Part shown: positions 16,168 through 24,773 of the stretch, piece after piece
Numbering within the stretch: position 1 is the stretch's first letter
Layout: the number at the start of each line of letters is the position of its first letter
Position numbers and translations under genes: made by a program
Notes under the pieces: model-generated
The model's input: the letters and a program-made list of their open reading frames with translations, nothing else
Told to the model about the DNA's origin: nothing
The model's database searches: none
NCBI RefSeq assembly: GCF_030490285.1
Contig: NZ_CP129884.1
Span: 2,666,001 to 2,730,000 of the forward strand
Direction of reading: 5' to 3'
DNA length: 64,000 nucleotides
Source: Methylomonas montana
Lineage (GTDB): Bacteria > Pseudomonadota > Gammaproteobacteria > Methylococcales > Methylomonadaceae

Positions 16168-17133
16168 TTAATGCGGTTTAAGTTGGCGAAGCTGATAATG
16201 CAATACCGCCCAAGAGCCCAGCACGGCTAGCAACGAAGAAATCATCAGCAACAGGATGAATTCCGAAAAACTTAGGAACAGCAGTTCAAAAGAACTGCTA
16301 TATAAGGTCGACAATTTTTCCACCGGCGATTCCAGGATCAACAACATGATGGTGACGATCAGCCAGCCCAGGAAACCGGCAATAAATCCCAACCAAAAAC
16401 CGGTGTATAAAAAAGGCCGTTGAATAAACGAGTGGGTGGCACCGACCAGTTTGGAAATAAACACTTCGTCCTGACGGTTTTGTAGTTCCAGACGGATAGT
16501 ATTGCCGGTAATAAAGGTCACCGCAAAACCCAGCAACAGACTGACCAAGGTCACCCCGCGACTGGCGATCAACATGATGGTTTGCAGCCTGGCCACCCAT
16601 TGCATATCGACCTGCACGAAATCGACTTGCGGCAACTGTTTGAAATCGGCCATCAATTTCTCGATGTCTTCGTTGTTTTCCAGCGCGTTTTTCGGCATCA
16701 CCTGAATCACGCTTGGCAATGGATTGCGTTCCAGCGCGTTTAACGCATCGCTGAAACCGCTATTGGCCTTGAACTCCTCCAGCGCCTGCTTTTTAGTGAT
16801 GAATTTAACCGCGGCGACACTGGGATTTTGTTGTAGCTGCTCGGCCATTTTTTGGCCGGCGGCATCGGTGATATTGTCATGCAGAAACAGCGACATCTGA
16901 TTGCTGGACTCCAGATTGCCGGTCATTTGCTGGATATTGGCGACCACGATATAAAAACTGCTGGCCAGCGCGATGGCGATCGCCAATACCAGCACCGTCA
17001 TCGACGAGGTAAACGGCGCACGGTTCAAGCGCCCCAGACTAGAGAACAGGCCGTGGGCATGGTTTAACAAATAAGCCTGGAATAGCTCCAGCAATCGATT
17101 TTCGGAATGTTGACTACGACGCATCTGTCTCAT
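16168..17133 (-). CDS. ftsX: Cell division protein FtsX
   Basis: A 321-residue ABC-transporter-like permease. One transmembrane helix lies at about 45-65, then a periplasmic domain (about 70-185), and three helices in the C-terminal half (about 190-320). The segment LNRAPFTSSMTVLVLAIAIAL before the first helix is typical of FtsX. With FtsE it forms an inner-membrane complex that controls murein hydrolysis (EnvC/amidases) during division. ftsE ends two bases upstream of its start, the usual coupled order. Confidence 0.95.
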   Translation of the reverse strand: MRQMRRSQHSENRLLELFQAYLLNHAHGLFSSLGRLNRAPFTSSMTVLVLAIAIALASSFYIVVANIQQMTGNLESSNQMSLFLHDNITDAAGQKMAEQLQQNPSVAAVKFITKKQALEEFKANSGFSDALNALERNPLPSVIQVMPKNALENNEDIEKLMADFKQLPQVDFVQVDMQWVARLQTIMLIASRGVTLVSLLLGFAVTFITGNTIRLELQNRQDEVFISKLVGATHSFIQRPFLYTGFWLGFIAGFLGWLIVTIMLLILESPVEKLSTLYSSSFELLFLSFSEFILLLMISSLLAVLGSWAVLHYQLRQLKPH

Positions 17134-17135
17134 GG

Positions 17136-17792
17136 TCAGCTCGCTATCATATGGCCCTTGTCGAGCGTCAACACCCGATGGCCTAGATGAGTCACCAATT
17201 CCAAGTCGTGCGTGGCGATCAGTACCGTCACGCCCACTTGTTTGAATTGTTCGAACATATACATCACTTCGGCGGACAGCTCGGGATCCAAGTTACCGGT
17301 CGGCTCATCGGCCAGAATTAGCTTGGGTTTGTTGACGATAGCCCGAGCAATGCCAACCCGCTGCTGCTCGCCGCCGGACAGCGCTAACGGATGTTTGCGT
17401 TCCTTACCCAGCAGGCCGACCTTGTCCAGCGATGCTCGCACCCGCCGCGCCACTTCCTGAGGATGGTATCCGGACACCACCAAAGGCAGAGCCACGTTAT
17501 CGAACACCGTTCTATCGTGCAGCAATTTGTAATCCTGAAAGATCAAACCCAGGTTGCGACGCACATAAGGGATCTTGCGTTCGCTGATGCGGCTGATATC
17601 TTGACCATCGAAGGTCACCGTGCCGCGTGTACACTGCTCCATCATCGCGATCAGCTTCAACAAAGTACTCTTGCCGGCCCCGGAACGGCCGGTTAAAAAC
17701 GCTATTTCGCCGCGTTGCAAATGAAAGCTGACATCGGTCAAGGCTTCACCGGCATCCGGATAGCGTTTGCTTACATGTTCAAATTTCAGCAT
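17136..17792 (-). CDS. ftsE: Cell division ATP-binding protein FtsE
   Basis: A 218-residue ABC ATPase of normal FtsE length. It has Walker [10 protein letters not shown] near residues 35-43, Q-loop FQDYKLL, signature LSGGEQQR, Walker [13 protein letters not shown] and the H-loop ATHD. It drives FtsX in septal peptidoglycan remodelling. It lies 17 bases after the CtaA-FtsY fusion gene and two bases before ftsX, keeping the conserved ftsY-ftsE-ftsX order. Confidence 0.96.
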   Translation of the reverse strand: MLKFEHVSKRYPDAGEALTDVSFHLQRGEIAFLTGRSGAGKSTLLKLIAMMEQCTRGTVTFDGQDISRISERKIPYVRRNLGLIFQDYKLLHDRTVFDNVALPLVVSGYHPQEVARRVRASLDKVGLLGKERKHPLALSGGEQQRVGIARAIVNKPKLILADEPTGNLDPELSAEVMYMFEQFKQVGVTVLIATHDLELVTHLGHRVLTLDKGHMIAS

Positions 17793-17809
17793 GGTTTCGG
17801 TGTCACGCG

Positions 17810-19777
17810 TCAGTCTCTTACAAATAAAGCATCGACAAAATTCCGGGCATTGAAATCCTGCAAATCATCTATCTGCTCGCCGACACCGATAAACCGAATC
17901 GGAATCCGCAGCTGATTAGCCAATGCGAAAATAATACCGCCCTTGGCAGTGCCATCCAATTTAGTCAGCGCGATGCCGGTCAATTCGACTGCCTCGTTGA
18001 ACAGTTTAGCCTGCGACAAGGCATTCTGGCCGGTACCGGCATCCAGAATCAACAACACTTCGTGCGGCGCAGACTCATCCAATTTAGTCATGATACGTTT
18101 GATTTTTTTCAACTCGTCCATCAAATTGGATTTGGTATGCAATCGGCCGGCGGTATCGGCGATCAACACATCGACGCCCTTGGCCTTGGCGGATTGCAGA
18201 GCATCGAAAATCACCGATGCGGAATCGGCACCAGTATGCTGAGCCACCACTTGAATGTCGTTACGCTCGCCCCAGGTTTGCAACTGCTCGACCGCCGCAG
18301 CCCTGAAGGTATCGCCGGCCGCCAACATCACGCTATGCCCTTGCTGTTGCAGGCGCTTGGCCAGCTTGCCGATCGAGGTGGTCTTGCCGGCACCGTTGAC
18401 GCCCACCACCAGAATCACGAACGGCCCATCCTGTTGCGGAATATGCAGCGGCAAGCTGCACGGTTCCAGCATGGCCAATAAATTCTGTTTCAAGGTCTGG
18501 CTCAGTACTTCGCCGTCGCTGAGTTGATCGCGCTCCAAACTGTCGGTCAGCTGCTTGATCAATTGCGTGGTGGTTTCGATCCCCATATCAGCCATCAGCA
18601 ATTGGGCTTCGAGATCAGCCAGCAACTCCTTGGTAACGGCTTTTTGTCCGAACGCCAAACCGCCCAGCACCGCACCCAAACCGCTACGGGTCTTTTTCAG
18701 TTGATGGCTTAACCGCAGATATAAAGAAGCTTGGCTGACAGGTTCCGCTTCGATGGCGGGACCGATCTCGCCGACCAAGACCTCGGCTTCGACAGTGATG
18801 GCTTCTTCTGCCTCGTCGCCAGCGCGGTAGCGGCTATAAAACACAATCGCCAGCAAGGGCAGCATCAACAAGGCGGCAAACAGGTTATGGGCAATCGCCA
18901 ATGCCAAGGGCAGTTCATATTTGACGCTGAAAATACCCAGTGCGATCTGCACCAGCAATAACAGGCTTAACATGTTGCCGGCAAAACGCACCGGTTTCGG
19001 ATAGCGCTCGGAAGTTGCCGACAACATCAATGCGCTTAACACGATGAAGACGAATCCAGCGAATACCCGATGCAGGGCTTGTATCGCCATTTTCGCATCG
19101 GCCGACAAACCGCTATCCCTGAATAAATCCAGTGCGCTTAAATAATCGGCATCCGGCAACCAAGTGCCGTTACAACGCGGGAAATCAGTGCAAGCCAAAC
19201 CTGCGTAATTGCTGCTGACCCAGCCGCCCAGGATAATTTGCATCAGCAACACCAGCATCCCAAACCCGGCGAACAGGCTAGGCCCGGATTTCACCGGCCT
19301 TGGCGAAACCGTCGGATTCAGCCGCCAATAACTCCATGCGATGATCCAAAACGTCACGAACCCCAATAATAAGTGAGCGCTCACCACGCCCGGCCGAGTG
19401 CCGGAGGACACCGCCCACATGCCTAGACCGGCTTGCGAGACGATCAACAGCAAGGTCAAGGATGTCAGCGTCACCGCCTGCGAACGCCGGCTTTGCCGCC
19501 AAGCCAGGCCGAACCAAACCAACACCAACACTGCCAGGCCGCCGGCCAGATAACGGTGGGTCATCTCCTTCCAGGCTTTTACGGTATCCAGCGCATATGT
19601 CGGAAACTCAGCGGCCGCATCGGCTTTGAATTCGGCACTGTCGCTGACCAAGGCTTTACCGTAGCAACCCGGCCAATCCGGGCAGCCCAAACCGGCGTGA
19701 GTCAATCTGACGTATGCGCCGACCACGATAACAAGCAGCGCCAATATTGCGCAGCACAAGGTTAATTTTCTGAACAT
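17810..19777 (-). CDS. ctaA-ftsY: Fusion of heme A synthase (CtaA/COX15) and SRP receptor FtsY
   Basis: One uninterrupted frame of 655 residues. Residues 1-318 are a full-length eight-helix heme A synthase with four heme-ligand histidines: His74 (THRY), His135 (SAHLLLG), His236 (LHRVFAG) and His297 (AHNLF). Residues 319-347 are an acidic linker like the FtsY A domain. Residues 348-655 are the FtsY NG GTPase, with GVNGAGKTT (459-467), GDTFRAAAVEQL, DTAGR (541-545) and TKLDG (605-609). CtaA makes heme A for the oxidase encoded upstream; FtsY docks ribosome-SRP complexes at the membrane. I see no good internal ATG to make FtsY alone. The gene links the cytochrome oxidase cluster directly to ftsE-ftsX, and no ctaB lies between. 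A deletion that joined the two operons is the simplest origin; a sequencing artefact is possible. Confidence 0.9.
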   Translation of the reverse strand: MFRKLTLCCAILALLVIVVGAYVRLTHAGLGCPDWPGCYGKALVSDSAEFKADAAAEFPTYALDTVKAWKEMTHRYLAGGLAVLVLVWFGLAWRQSRRSQAVTLTSLTLLLIVSQAGLGMWAVSSGTRPGVVSAHLLLGFVTFWIIAWSYWRLNPTVSPRPVKSGPSLFAGFGMLVLLMQIILGGWVSSNYAGLACTDFPRCNGTWLPDADYLSALDLFRDSGLSADAKMAIQALHRVFAGFVFIVLSALMLSATSERYPKPVRFAGNMLSLLLLVQIALGIFSVKYELPLALAIAHNLFAALLMLPLLAIVFYSRYRAGDEAEEAITVEAEVLVGEIGPAIEAEPVSQASLYLRLSHQLKKTRSGLGAVLGGLAFGQKAVTKELLADLEAQLLMADMGIETTTQLIKQLTDSLERDQLSDGEVLSQTLKQNLLAMLEPCSLPLHIPQQDGPFVILVVGVNGAGKTTSIGKLAKRLQQQGHSVMLAAGDTFRAAAVEQLQTWGERNDIQVVAQHTGADSASVIFDALQSAKAKGVDVLIADTAGRLHTKSNLMDELKKIKRIMTKLDESAPHEVLLILDAGTGQNALSQAKLFNEAVELTGIALTKLDGTAKGGIIFALANQLRIPIRFIGVGEQIDDLQDFNARNFVDALFVRD

Positions 19778-19781
19778 GTTT

Positions 19782-20369
19782 CTAACCGATTTGTGAAATT
19801 CTGAGTAACTTGCTTAAGTCATTTCTGACTTTATAAGGATCGTAGCCTGGCTGGTATTTCATCATCAGATTCCCCAATGGATCCATGATGAACAGCATGC
19901 CTTCCGGCAGTGGCTGTGGGCCAAGCTTGTTTAATTTTTCTTGCAACGAACTTGCCGGCAAGGCTTTCAATAATCGGCCGTCGTCTCGCCATTCGGCCGG
20001 CAATTGTAGGGCTTGATCGAATACTATGGCCAGGCGCCGGATCCGGGCAATATCCTTACCCATCATCAGCGTCAGTTGATTGGTTTTATACAAGGCATCC
20101 CGGCAGATCTCCGAACATTCCTTCGATACCGAATTGACCAGCACCCAATGGCCTTTCAATTCCTGCATGTTCTGCGCGGAGAAGGCATCGTAGCCGGAAA
20201 ACTCGTTGGCTTCGGTGACTTGCGGCGGCATAATCAGCTCGCCGTTATTGGTGCCCAGCCTAACTATGTCCGGATTTTCCGCCAAATACCAGGCAATGCC
20301 AAACGGCACGATAGACATGGCAAACACCACCAAAATGGTGATGCGATTTTTCTTATATTGTTTTTCCAC
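19782..20369 (-). CDS. SCO-like cytochrome oxidase assembly protein
   Basis: A 195-residue membrane-anchored protein with one N-terminal helix (about 10-28) and a thioredoxin-like periplasmic domain. The metal or redox pair is a CxxxC, KECSEIC, near residues 82-88, as in SCO proteins; the distal copper-binding histidine of classical SCO1 is not obvious. It probably helps deliver copper or reduce the Cu-A cysteines of subunit II. Its start overlaps the 3' end of the SURF1 gene by 17 bases and its stop is four bases before ctaA, all typical of oxidase operons. Confidence 0.8.
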   Translation of the reverse strand: MEKQYKKNRITILVVFAMSIVPFGIAWYLAENPDIVRLGTNNGELIMPPQVTEANEFSGYDAFSAQNMQELKGHWVLVNSVSKECSEICRDALYKTNQLTLMMGKDIARIRRLAIVFDQALQLPAEWRDDGRLLKALPASSLQEKLNKLGPQPLPEGMLFIMDPLGNLMMKYQPGYDPYKVRNDLSKLLRISQIG

Positions 20370-21105
20370 GGTGTTGTTTTCGACTACTGTTCCAAATAAA
20401 CAGGGCTGTGAGGGTCAGCGCCAATCCGAACCATTGTACTGCATAGGCCCGATGTTTTTCAGGCGGGATTGCGACGGCAATCTTCCATTGGCGTTGGTAA
20501 CCCTCAGCCTGCGCGGGATCCAGCTCGATTTGAAAATCGGCTAACGTATAACCCAACTTGGCCGCCAGCAGTTTGCTATCGACGACTTGCACCCGCACCG
20601 GCCAGGTCTCGCCGGGGATTTCCGCACCCTTCAAACGGATGCCCGGCTCCGGAAAATGATTGATCCGACCGAGAACTTGTTGAATCGGCGCGTTTATAGT
20701 TATGTCTGGCAATGCTTCGCGCGAGGTGCCCAAAGCAACCCAACCCCGGTTGACCAATACCGCCGGCTGACCGCTGTCGGGCAAGAACGGCGTTAACACC
20801 AGATAACCCGGCTTGCCGTCCAAGATCTGATTGTCTATCAAAACCTGATGTACACCGTCGTAATGGCCGTTCAACAGCGCCGGCCGATAACGCAATAACT
20901 CTTTGTCGATCTCGGTTTGCTGGTTCAAATCCAAGGCTTCAGCGGTCGCCGCGGCTTGCTGCCTCTCCAGTAAGGCCCTTTTCTGATCGCCCCGGCCTAG
21001 TTGCCAGAGACCCAAGCTACACAATAAGGCCAATAACAGCAGATAAGCGGCGAACGCTAACAGCGAACAACGAAACTCGAGCCCCCAAATGTTAAATTTA
21101 ATCAT
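20353..21105 (-). CDS. SURF1 family cytochrome oxidase assembly protein
   Basis: A 250-residue SURF1/Shy1 homologue. It has a helix at about 8-29, a periplasmic domain with LGRGDQKRALLERQ, VLIDNQILDGKPGYLVLTP and VNRGWV, and a second helix at about 224-242 with HRAYAVQWF, the family end signature. It assists heme a insertion into subunit I. I chose ATG 21105 (MIKFNIWG), which follows AGGAG; an upstream ATG at 21132 would overlap the divergent small gene. It is part of the oxidase operon. Confidence 0.9.
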   Translation of the reverse strand: MIKFNIWGLEFRCSLLAFAAYLLLLALLCSLGLWQLGRGDQKRALLERQQAAATAEALDLNQQTEIDKELLRYRPALLNGHYDGVHQVLIDNQILDGKPGYLVLTPFLPDSGQPAVLVNRGWVALGTSREALPDITINAPIQQVLGRINHFPEPGIRLKGAEIPGETWPVRVQVVDSKLLAAKLGYTLADFQIELDPAQAEGYQRQWKIAVAIPPEKHRAYAVQWFGLALTLTALFIWNSSRKQHRGKTI

Positions 21106-21165
21106 TAAGTCATTACTCCTGGTATGGGACACGCACTATTGGCAAGCGCAACCGAATCGTTGAGA

Positions 21166-21453
21166 ATGCAGGTTTTATCTATCGACACCGTCATGGTCAT
21201 CAAAATACTCACTATCGTCGCATTTCTAGCCATCGTCATCAGCCTGGGTTCCGCGTTGTTTCATATTGTCAAACACAAGGAAGATGCCGATTCTCAAAAG
21301 ACCGCCCGGGCCTTGACCGTCAGGATCGGTCTTTCCTTGGCTTTATTTATCTTGCTATTCCTGGCTTATGCGACCGGCCTGATTGAGCCGCACGGTATCG
21401 GCGCCCGCATGCATGCCAACCAAAATCCGCCGGCGGCTAGTCCGTCGCCTTAG
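21166..21453 (+). CDS. Twin transmembrane protein (DUF2909 family)
   Basis: A small protein with two hydrophobic helices; the conserved KILTIVAFLAIVISLGSAL is followed by a short charged loop (HKEDADSQKTA) and a second helix. Members occur beside SURF1 and subunit III in many oxidase clusters, opposite in strand, as here. Possible starts are 21124, 21166 and 21193; family length favours the last two, and none has a strong ribosome-binding site. Function unknown, probably linked to oxidase assembly. Confidence 0.75.
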   Translation: MQVLSIDTVMVIKILTIVAFLAIVISLGSALFHIVKHKEDADSQKTARALTVRIGLSLALFILLFLAYATGLIEPHGIGARMHANQNPPAASPSP

Positions 21454-21466
21454 CAATCGACAAAAA

Positions 21467-21494
21467 AAAAGCGCGATCCGCAGACCGCGCTTTT
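21467..21494. terminator. Bidirectional intrinsic terminator
   Basis: AAAAGCGCG and CGCGCTTTT form a 9-bp stem around an 10-base loop, with an A run before and T-rich sequence after. It separates the DUF2909 gene from the convergent subunit III gene. Because the oxidase genes upstream read through it on the minus strand, it may cause partial termination between ctaE and SURF1. Confidence 0.75.
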
Positions 21495-21514
21495 GATTTT
21501 ATCGCTAGCTGGTT

Positions 21515-22390
21515 TTACAGCAGGTAAACGAACACGAACAGACCCAACCAGACCACGTCGACGAAATGCCAATACCAGGCAGCCGCTTCAAACGCGAAAT
21601 GGTTTTCCGGAGTGAAATGGCCTTTCCAGCTTCTGAACAACACCACGGAAAGAATAATTGCACCGACGCAAACGTGGAAACCGTGAAAACCGGTCAGCAT
21701 GAAGAAGGTTGAACCGTAAATGCCTGAACCCAGTGTCAGACCCATTTCATGGTAGGCTTCGTAATACTCGGTCGCTTGGAAAGCCACGAACAAAAAGCCC
21801 AGACCGACGGTTGCCAGCAAACCTTTGATCAATTGGTCGCGATTTTTCGCCAACAAGCCATGATGCGCCCAAGTGCAAGTCACGCCGCTAGACAACAGTA
21901 ACAAGGTGTTGATGAAAGGCAGACCAAATGCGCCCATCGGTTCAAAATCACCGCCCACTTTGCCGGGACCGTTGGTAGGCCAAATCGCTTGAAACGCCGG
22001 CCATAATACATCGTGCGTGGAACGACCCGGACCACTGGACATGCCACCTTCACCCAGATGCGGAATCGAGATATTACGCGCATACCAAAGCGCGCCGAAG
22101 AATACCGCGAAGAACATGACTTCGGAAAAAATGAACCACATCATGCCCATGCGATAGGAAATGCCGACGCCATGGCTATACATACCGGATTCGCTTTCCG
22201 TGGATTGCAACGCAAACCAGGCGCCCAACATCAGGATAAAAGCGATAAAACCGGTCAGCATCATGCCGGAACCGATCGGAGAACCATTCAAATGATTGGC
22301 AAAACCCGCCAGCATGAGCATTAAGCCGGCAGTGGCCAGCACCGGCCAGACCGCCTTATGCGGGATGTAATAAGCTGCGTTTGTGGACAT
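21515..22390 (-). CDS. ctaE: Cytochrome c oxidase subunit III
   Basis: A 291-residue inner-membrane protein with seven predicted helices. The family signatures MGMMWFIFSEVMFFAVFFGALWYAR-type helix, HGFHVCVG and HFVDVVWLGLFVFVYLL C-terminus are all visible. It stabilises the oxygen-reducing core of the aa3-type oxidase. It lies 14 bases after the Cox11 gene. Confidence 0.96.
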   Translation of the reverse strand: MSTNAAYYIPHKAVWPVLATAGLMLMLAGFANHLNGSPIGSGMMLTGFIAFILMLGAWFALQSTESESGMYSHGVGISYRMGMMWFIFSEVMFFAVFFGALWYARNISIPHLGEGGMSSGPGRSTHDVLWPAFQAIWPTNGPGKVGGDFEPMGAFGLPFINTLLLLSSGVTCTWAHHGLLAKNRDQLIKGLLATVGLGFLFVAFQATEYYEAYHEMGLTLGSGIYGSTFFMLTGFHGFHVCVGAIILSVVLFRSWKGHFTPENHFAFEAAAWYWHFVDVVWLGLFVFVYLL

Positions 22391-22404
22391 GACCTTCCCC
22401 TCTG

Positions 22405-22947
22405 TTAATTTTCAACGATGTTAGTTCTATCAAAAAAAGTGTATGACAATGTAATGGTTTTATAACGTTCGGGCAGTTTCGGATTAACCACAAACCGCAC
22501 CGGCATGGTCTTTTCTTCCTTGGGCTCGAACGTTTGAGTCGTAAAACAAAAACATTGCGTTTTTTTAAAAAATTCCTCGGCGAGCCCCGGCGCAATGCTC
22601 GGTATAGCCTGGGCTTTTATCTTATTGTCGGTATTGTTCTTGGCATAAAAATTAACCGTGTAATACTGACCAGGGTGAACCTTTAAGCTGCGGGTTTCGG
22701 CGCGGAAAGTCATCGGCGTCGATTCGTTAAGAGACGTAATAAATTCTACGGTGATTTCTCTTGTCTGATCGACGACAAATTCGGTCGTTTCCGCGGCAGC
22801 CCCTTCAATCTTTCTATTCTGACCGGTGAGATCGCACAACACATCGTAAAGCGGTACCAGAGCATAGCCAAAGCCAAACATCAGAATGGCCAACAAAACC
22901 AATCTTTTGACCAGTTTGACATTCTTCCGCTGGAGATCCTCGCTCAT
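22405..22947 (-). CDS. ctaG: Cytochrome c oxidase assembly protein CtaG/Cox11
   Basis: A 180-residue copper chaperone for the Cu-B site of subunit I. One helix lies at about 14-32 (FGYALVPLYDVLCDLTG), followed by an immunoglobulin-like periplasmic domain. The copper motif CFCF lies in KKTQCFCFTTQTFEPKE. Its ATG overlaps the stop of a 32-residue membrane peptide gene as ATGA, so the two are translationally coupled. Confidence 0.95.
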   Translation of the reverse strand: MSEDLQRKNVKLVKRLVLLAILMFGFGYALVPLYDVLCDLTGQNRKIEGAAAETTEFVVDQTREITVEFITSLNESTPMTFRAETRSLKVHPGQYYTVNFYAKNNTDNKIKAQAIPSIAPGLAEEFFKKTQCFCFTTQTFEPKEEKTMPVRFVVNPKLPERYKTITLSYTFFDRTNIVEN

Positions 22948-23042
22948 TGCGATATTGCCTTTAGTACGGCGAACACGTAAATGGTCAGCGCAACTATCAC
23001 GAGTACCACCGCCGTCAAAATATTTTTTTTCTTTGTATCCAT
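22944..23042 (-). CDS. 32-residue cytochrome oxidase small assembly protein
   Basis: A short frame of 32 residues, MDTKKKNILTAVVLVIVALT and then IYVFAVLKAISQ, with one hydrophobic helix. It lies between subunit I and Cox11 and shares ATGA with the Cox11 start. GAGG precedes its ATG. Small single-helix peptides are known at this spot in many proteobacterial oxidase operons. Too short for most gene finders. Confidence 0.7.
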   Translation of the reverse strand: MDTKKKNILTAVVLVIVALTIYVFAVLKAISQ

Positions 23043-23106
23043 TTCCTCACCCTACACCCCATCAGATTAAATGATGGGGTGGGTTAATGTGATTGTCAGC
23101 CAAGCT

Positions 23107-24720
23107 TTAGAAATGCTCGGTCGGCACAATTTCAGGCGGGGTGGTGAAAGTGTGATAAGGCGCCGGCGATGGCAAGGTCCATTCCAGACCATGTTTTCTG
23201 GCATCTTCCCATACCTCGCCAGTCGCTTTACCAACGCCGCCCTTGATGGTATCGATCACGATGTACACGAACAGCAATTGGCTGAAACCGTAGATGAACG
23301 CACCGATACTGGACACCATGTTCCAATCAGCAAACTGAATCGCGTAATCGGGGATACGACGCGGCATGCCTGCTAGCCCTAAGAAATGCTGCGGGAAGAA
23401 CAAAATGTTGACCGAAACCGCCGACAACCAGAAATGCAGTCTGCCGATTTTTTCGTTGTACATATTGCCGGTCCATTTAGGTAACCAGTAATAACCGGCC
23501 GCCATCAGGATGAACACCGACGCAGGCACCAAGGTGTAATGGAAGTGAGCCACGATGAAATAAGTGTCGTGATACTGGAAGTCAACCGGCGCAACCGACA
23601 TCATCAAACCGGTAAAACCACCCATGGTAAACAACACCACGAAGGCAATCGAAAACAGCATCGGTGTTTCGAAAGTCATCGAGCCTTTCCACATAGTGGC
23701 AGTCCAGTTGAACACTTTCACGCCGGTCGGAATCGCGATCAGCATGGTGGCGTACATGAAGTACAACTCGCCGGCAATCGGCAAGCCCACGGTAAACATG
23801 TGGTGAGCCCAAACGATGAACGACAGGAACGCAATCGCGCCGGTCGCATACACCATGGAGGCATAACCGAACAAAGGCTTACGGGCAAACACAGGAATAA
23901 TCGTGGAAGCCACGCCGAAAGTCGGCAGAATCATCACGTACACTTCAGGGTGACCGAAAAACCAGAAAATGTGTTGATACAACACCGGATCGCCGCCGCC
24001 AGCCGCATCGAAGAAGCTGGTTTCGAAGAAACGGTCGGTCAGCAACATGGTGACCGCACCGGCGAATACCGGCATGATCGCAATCAACAAGAACGCAGTG
24101 ATCAACCAAGTCCAGACGAACAACGGCATTTTCATCAGCGTCATCGCAGGCGCGCGCATATTGAAAATGGTGGCGATGATGTTGATCGCGCCCATGATGG
24201 ATGAAACACCCAACAAATGCACCGAGAAAACCGCAAACGGAAAAGCTTTACCGGTTTGCAACACCAACGGCGGATATAAGGTCCAGCCGGAAGCAGGCGC
24301 TCCGCCTTCCATGAATAAGGTACTGGCCAGCAATAATACGCCGGCAACCAGCATCCAGAAGCTCATGTTGTTCATCCGCGGCAAAGCCATGTCCGGCGCG
24401 CCGATCATCATCGGAATCATCCAGTTGGCCAGGCCGACGAAAGCCGGCATCACCGCGCCGAATACCATCACCAAGGCATGCATGGTGGTCATCGAGTTGA
24501 AGAAGTTAGGGTCGACAAATTGCAGACCCGGTTCGAACAACTCGGAACGGATGATAAGCGCCATGGTACCGCCGACGAAGAACATCACCAGCGCAAACAG
24601 CAAATACAAGGTACCAATATCTTTATGGTTGGTGGTAATAATCCACCTCAAAAGCCCCTTAGCGGGACCGTGATCGTGGTGATCGTGATGATCATCATGT
24701 TCGGCTACGACAGCAGTCAT
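23107..24720 (-). CDS. ctaD: Cytochrome c oxidase subunit I
   Basis: A 537-residue heme-copper oxidase core subunit with 12 predicted helices. The Cu-B/Tyr crosslink region reads WFFGHPEVYVMILP, and HDTYFIVAHFHY carries the heme a and a3 ligands. The N-terminus has a histidine-rich stretch (HDDHHDHHDHG) that could bind metal. The D-channel and K-channel helices fit an A-family enzyme. It works with subunits II and III to reduce oxygen with electrons from cytochrome c. Confidence 0.97.
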   Translation of the reverse strand: MTAVVAEHDDHHDHHDHGPAKGLLRWIITTNHKDIGTLYLLFALVMFFVGGTMALIIRSELFEPGLQFVDPNFFNSMTTMHALVMVFGAVMPAFVGLANWMIPMMIGAPDMALPRMNNMSFWMLVAGVLLLASTLFMEGGAPASGWTLYPPLVLQTGKAFPFAVFSVHLLGVSSIMGAINIIATIFNMRAPAMTLMKMPLFVWTWLITAFLLIAIMPVFAGAVTMLLTDRFFETSFFDAAGGGDPVLYQHIFWFFGHPEVYVMILPTFGVASTIIPVFARKPLFGYASMVYATGAIAFLSFIVWAHHMFTVGLPIAGELYFMYATMLIAIPTGVKVFNWTATMWKGSMTFETPMLFSIAFVVLFTMGGFTGLMMSVAPVDFQYHDTYFIVAHFHYTLVPASVFILMAAGYYWLPKWTGNMYNEKIGRLHFWLSAVSVNILFFPQHFLGLAGMPRRIPDYAIQFADWNMVSSIGAFIYGFSQLLFVYIVIDTIKGGVGKATGEVWEDARKHGLEWTLPSPAPYHTFTTPPEIVPTEHF

Positions 24721-24773
24721 ACTCTATACCTCAACAAAAATTAGAAAATGCGTTCAACGAGAGAGCGAATACC

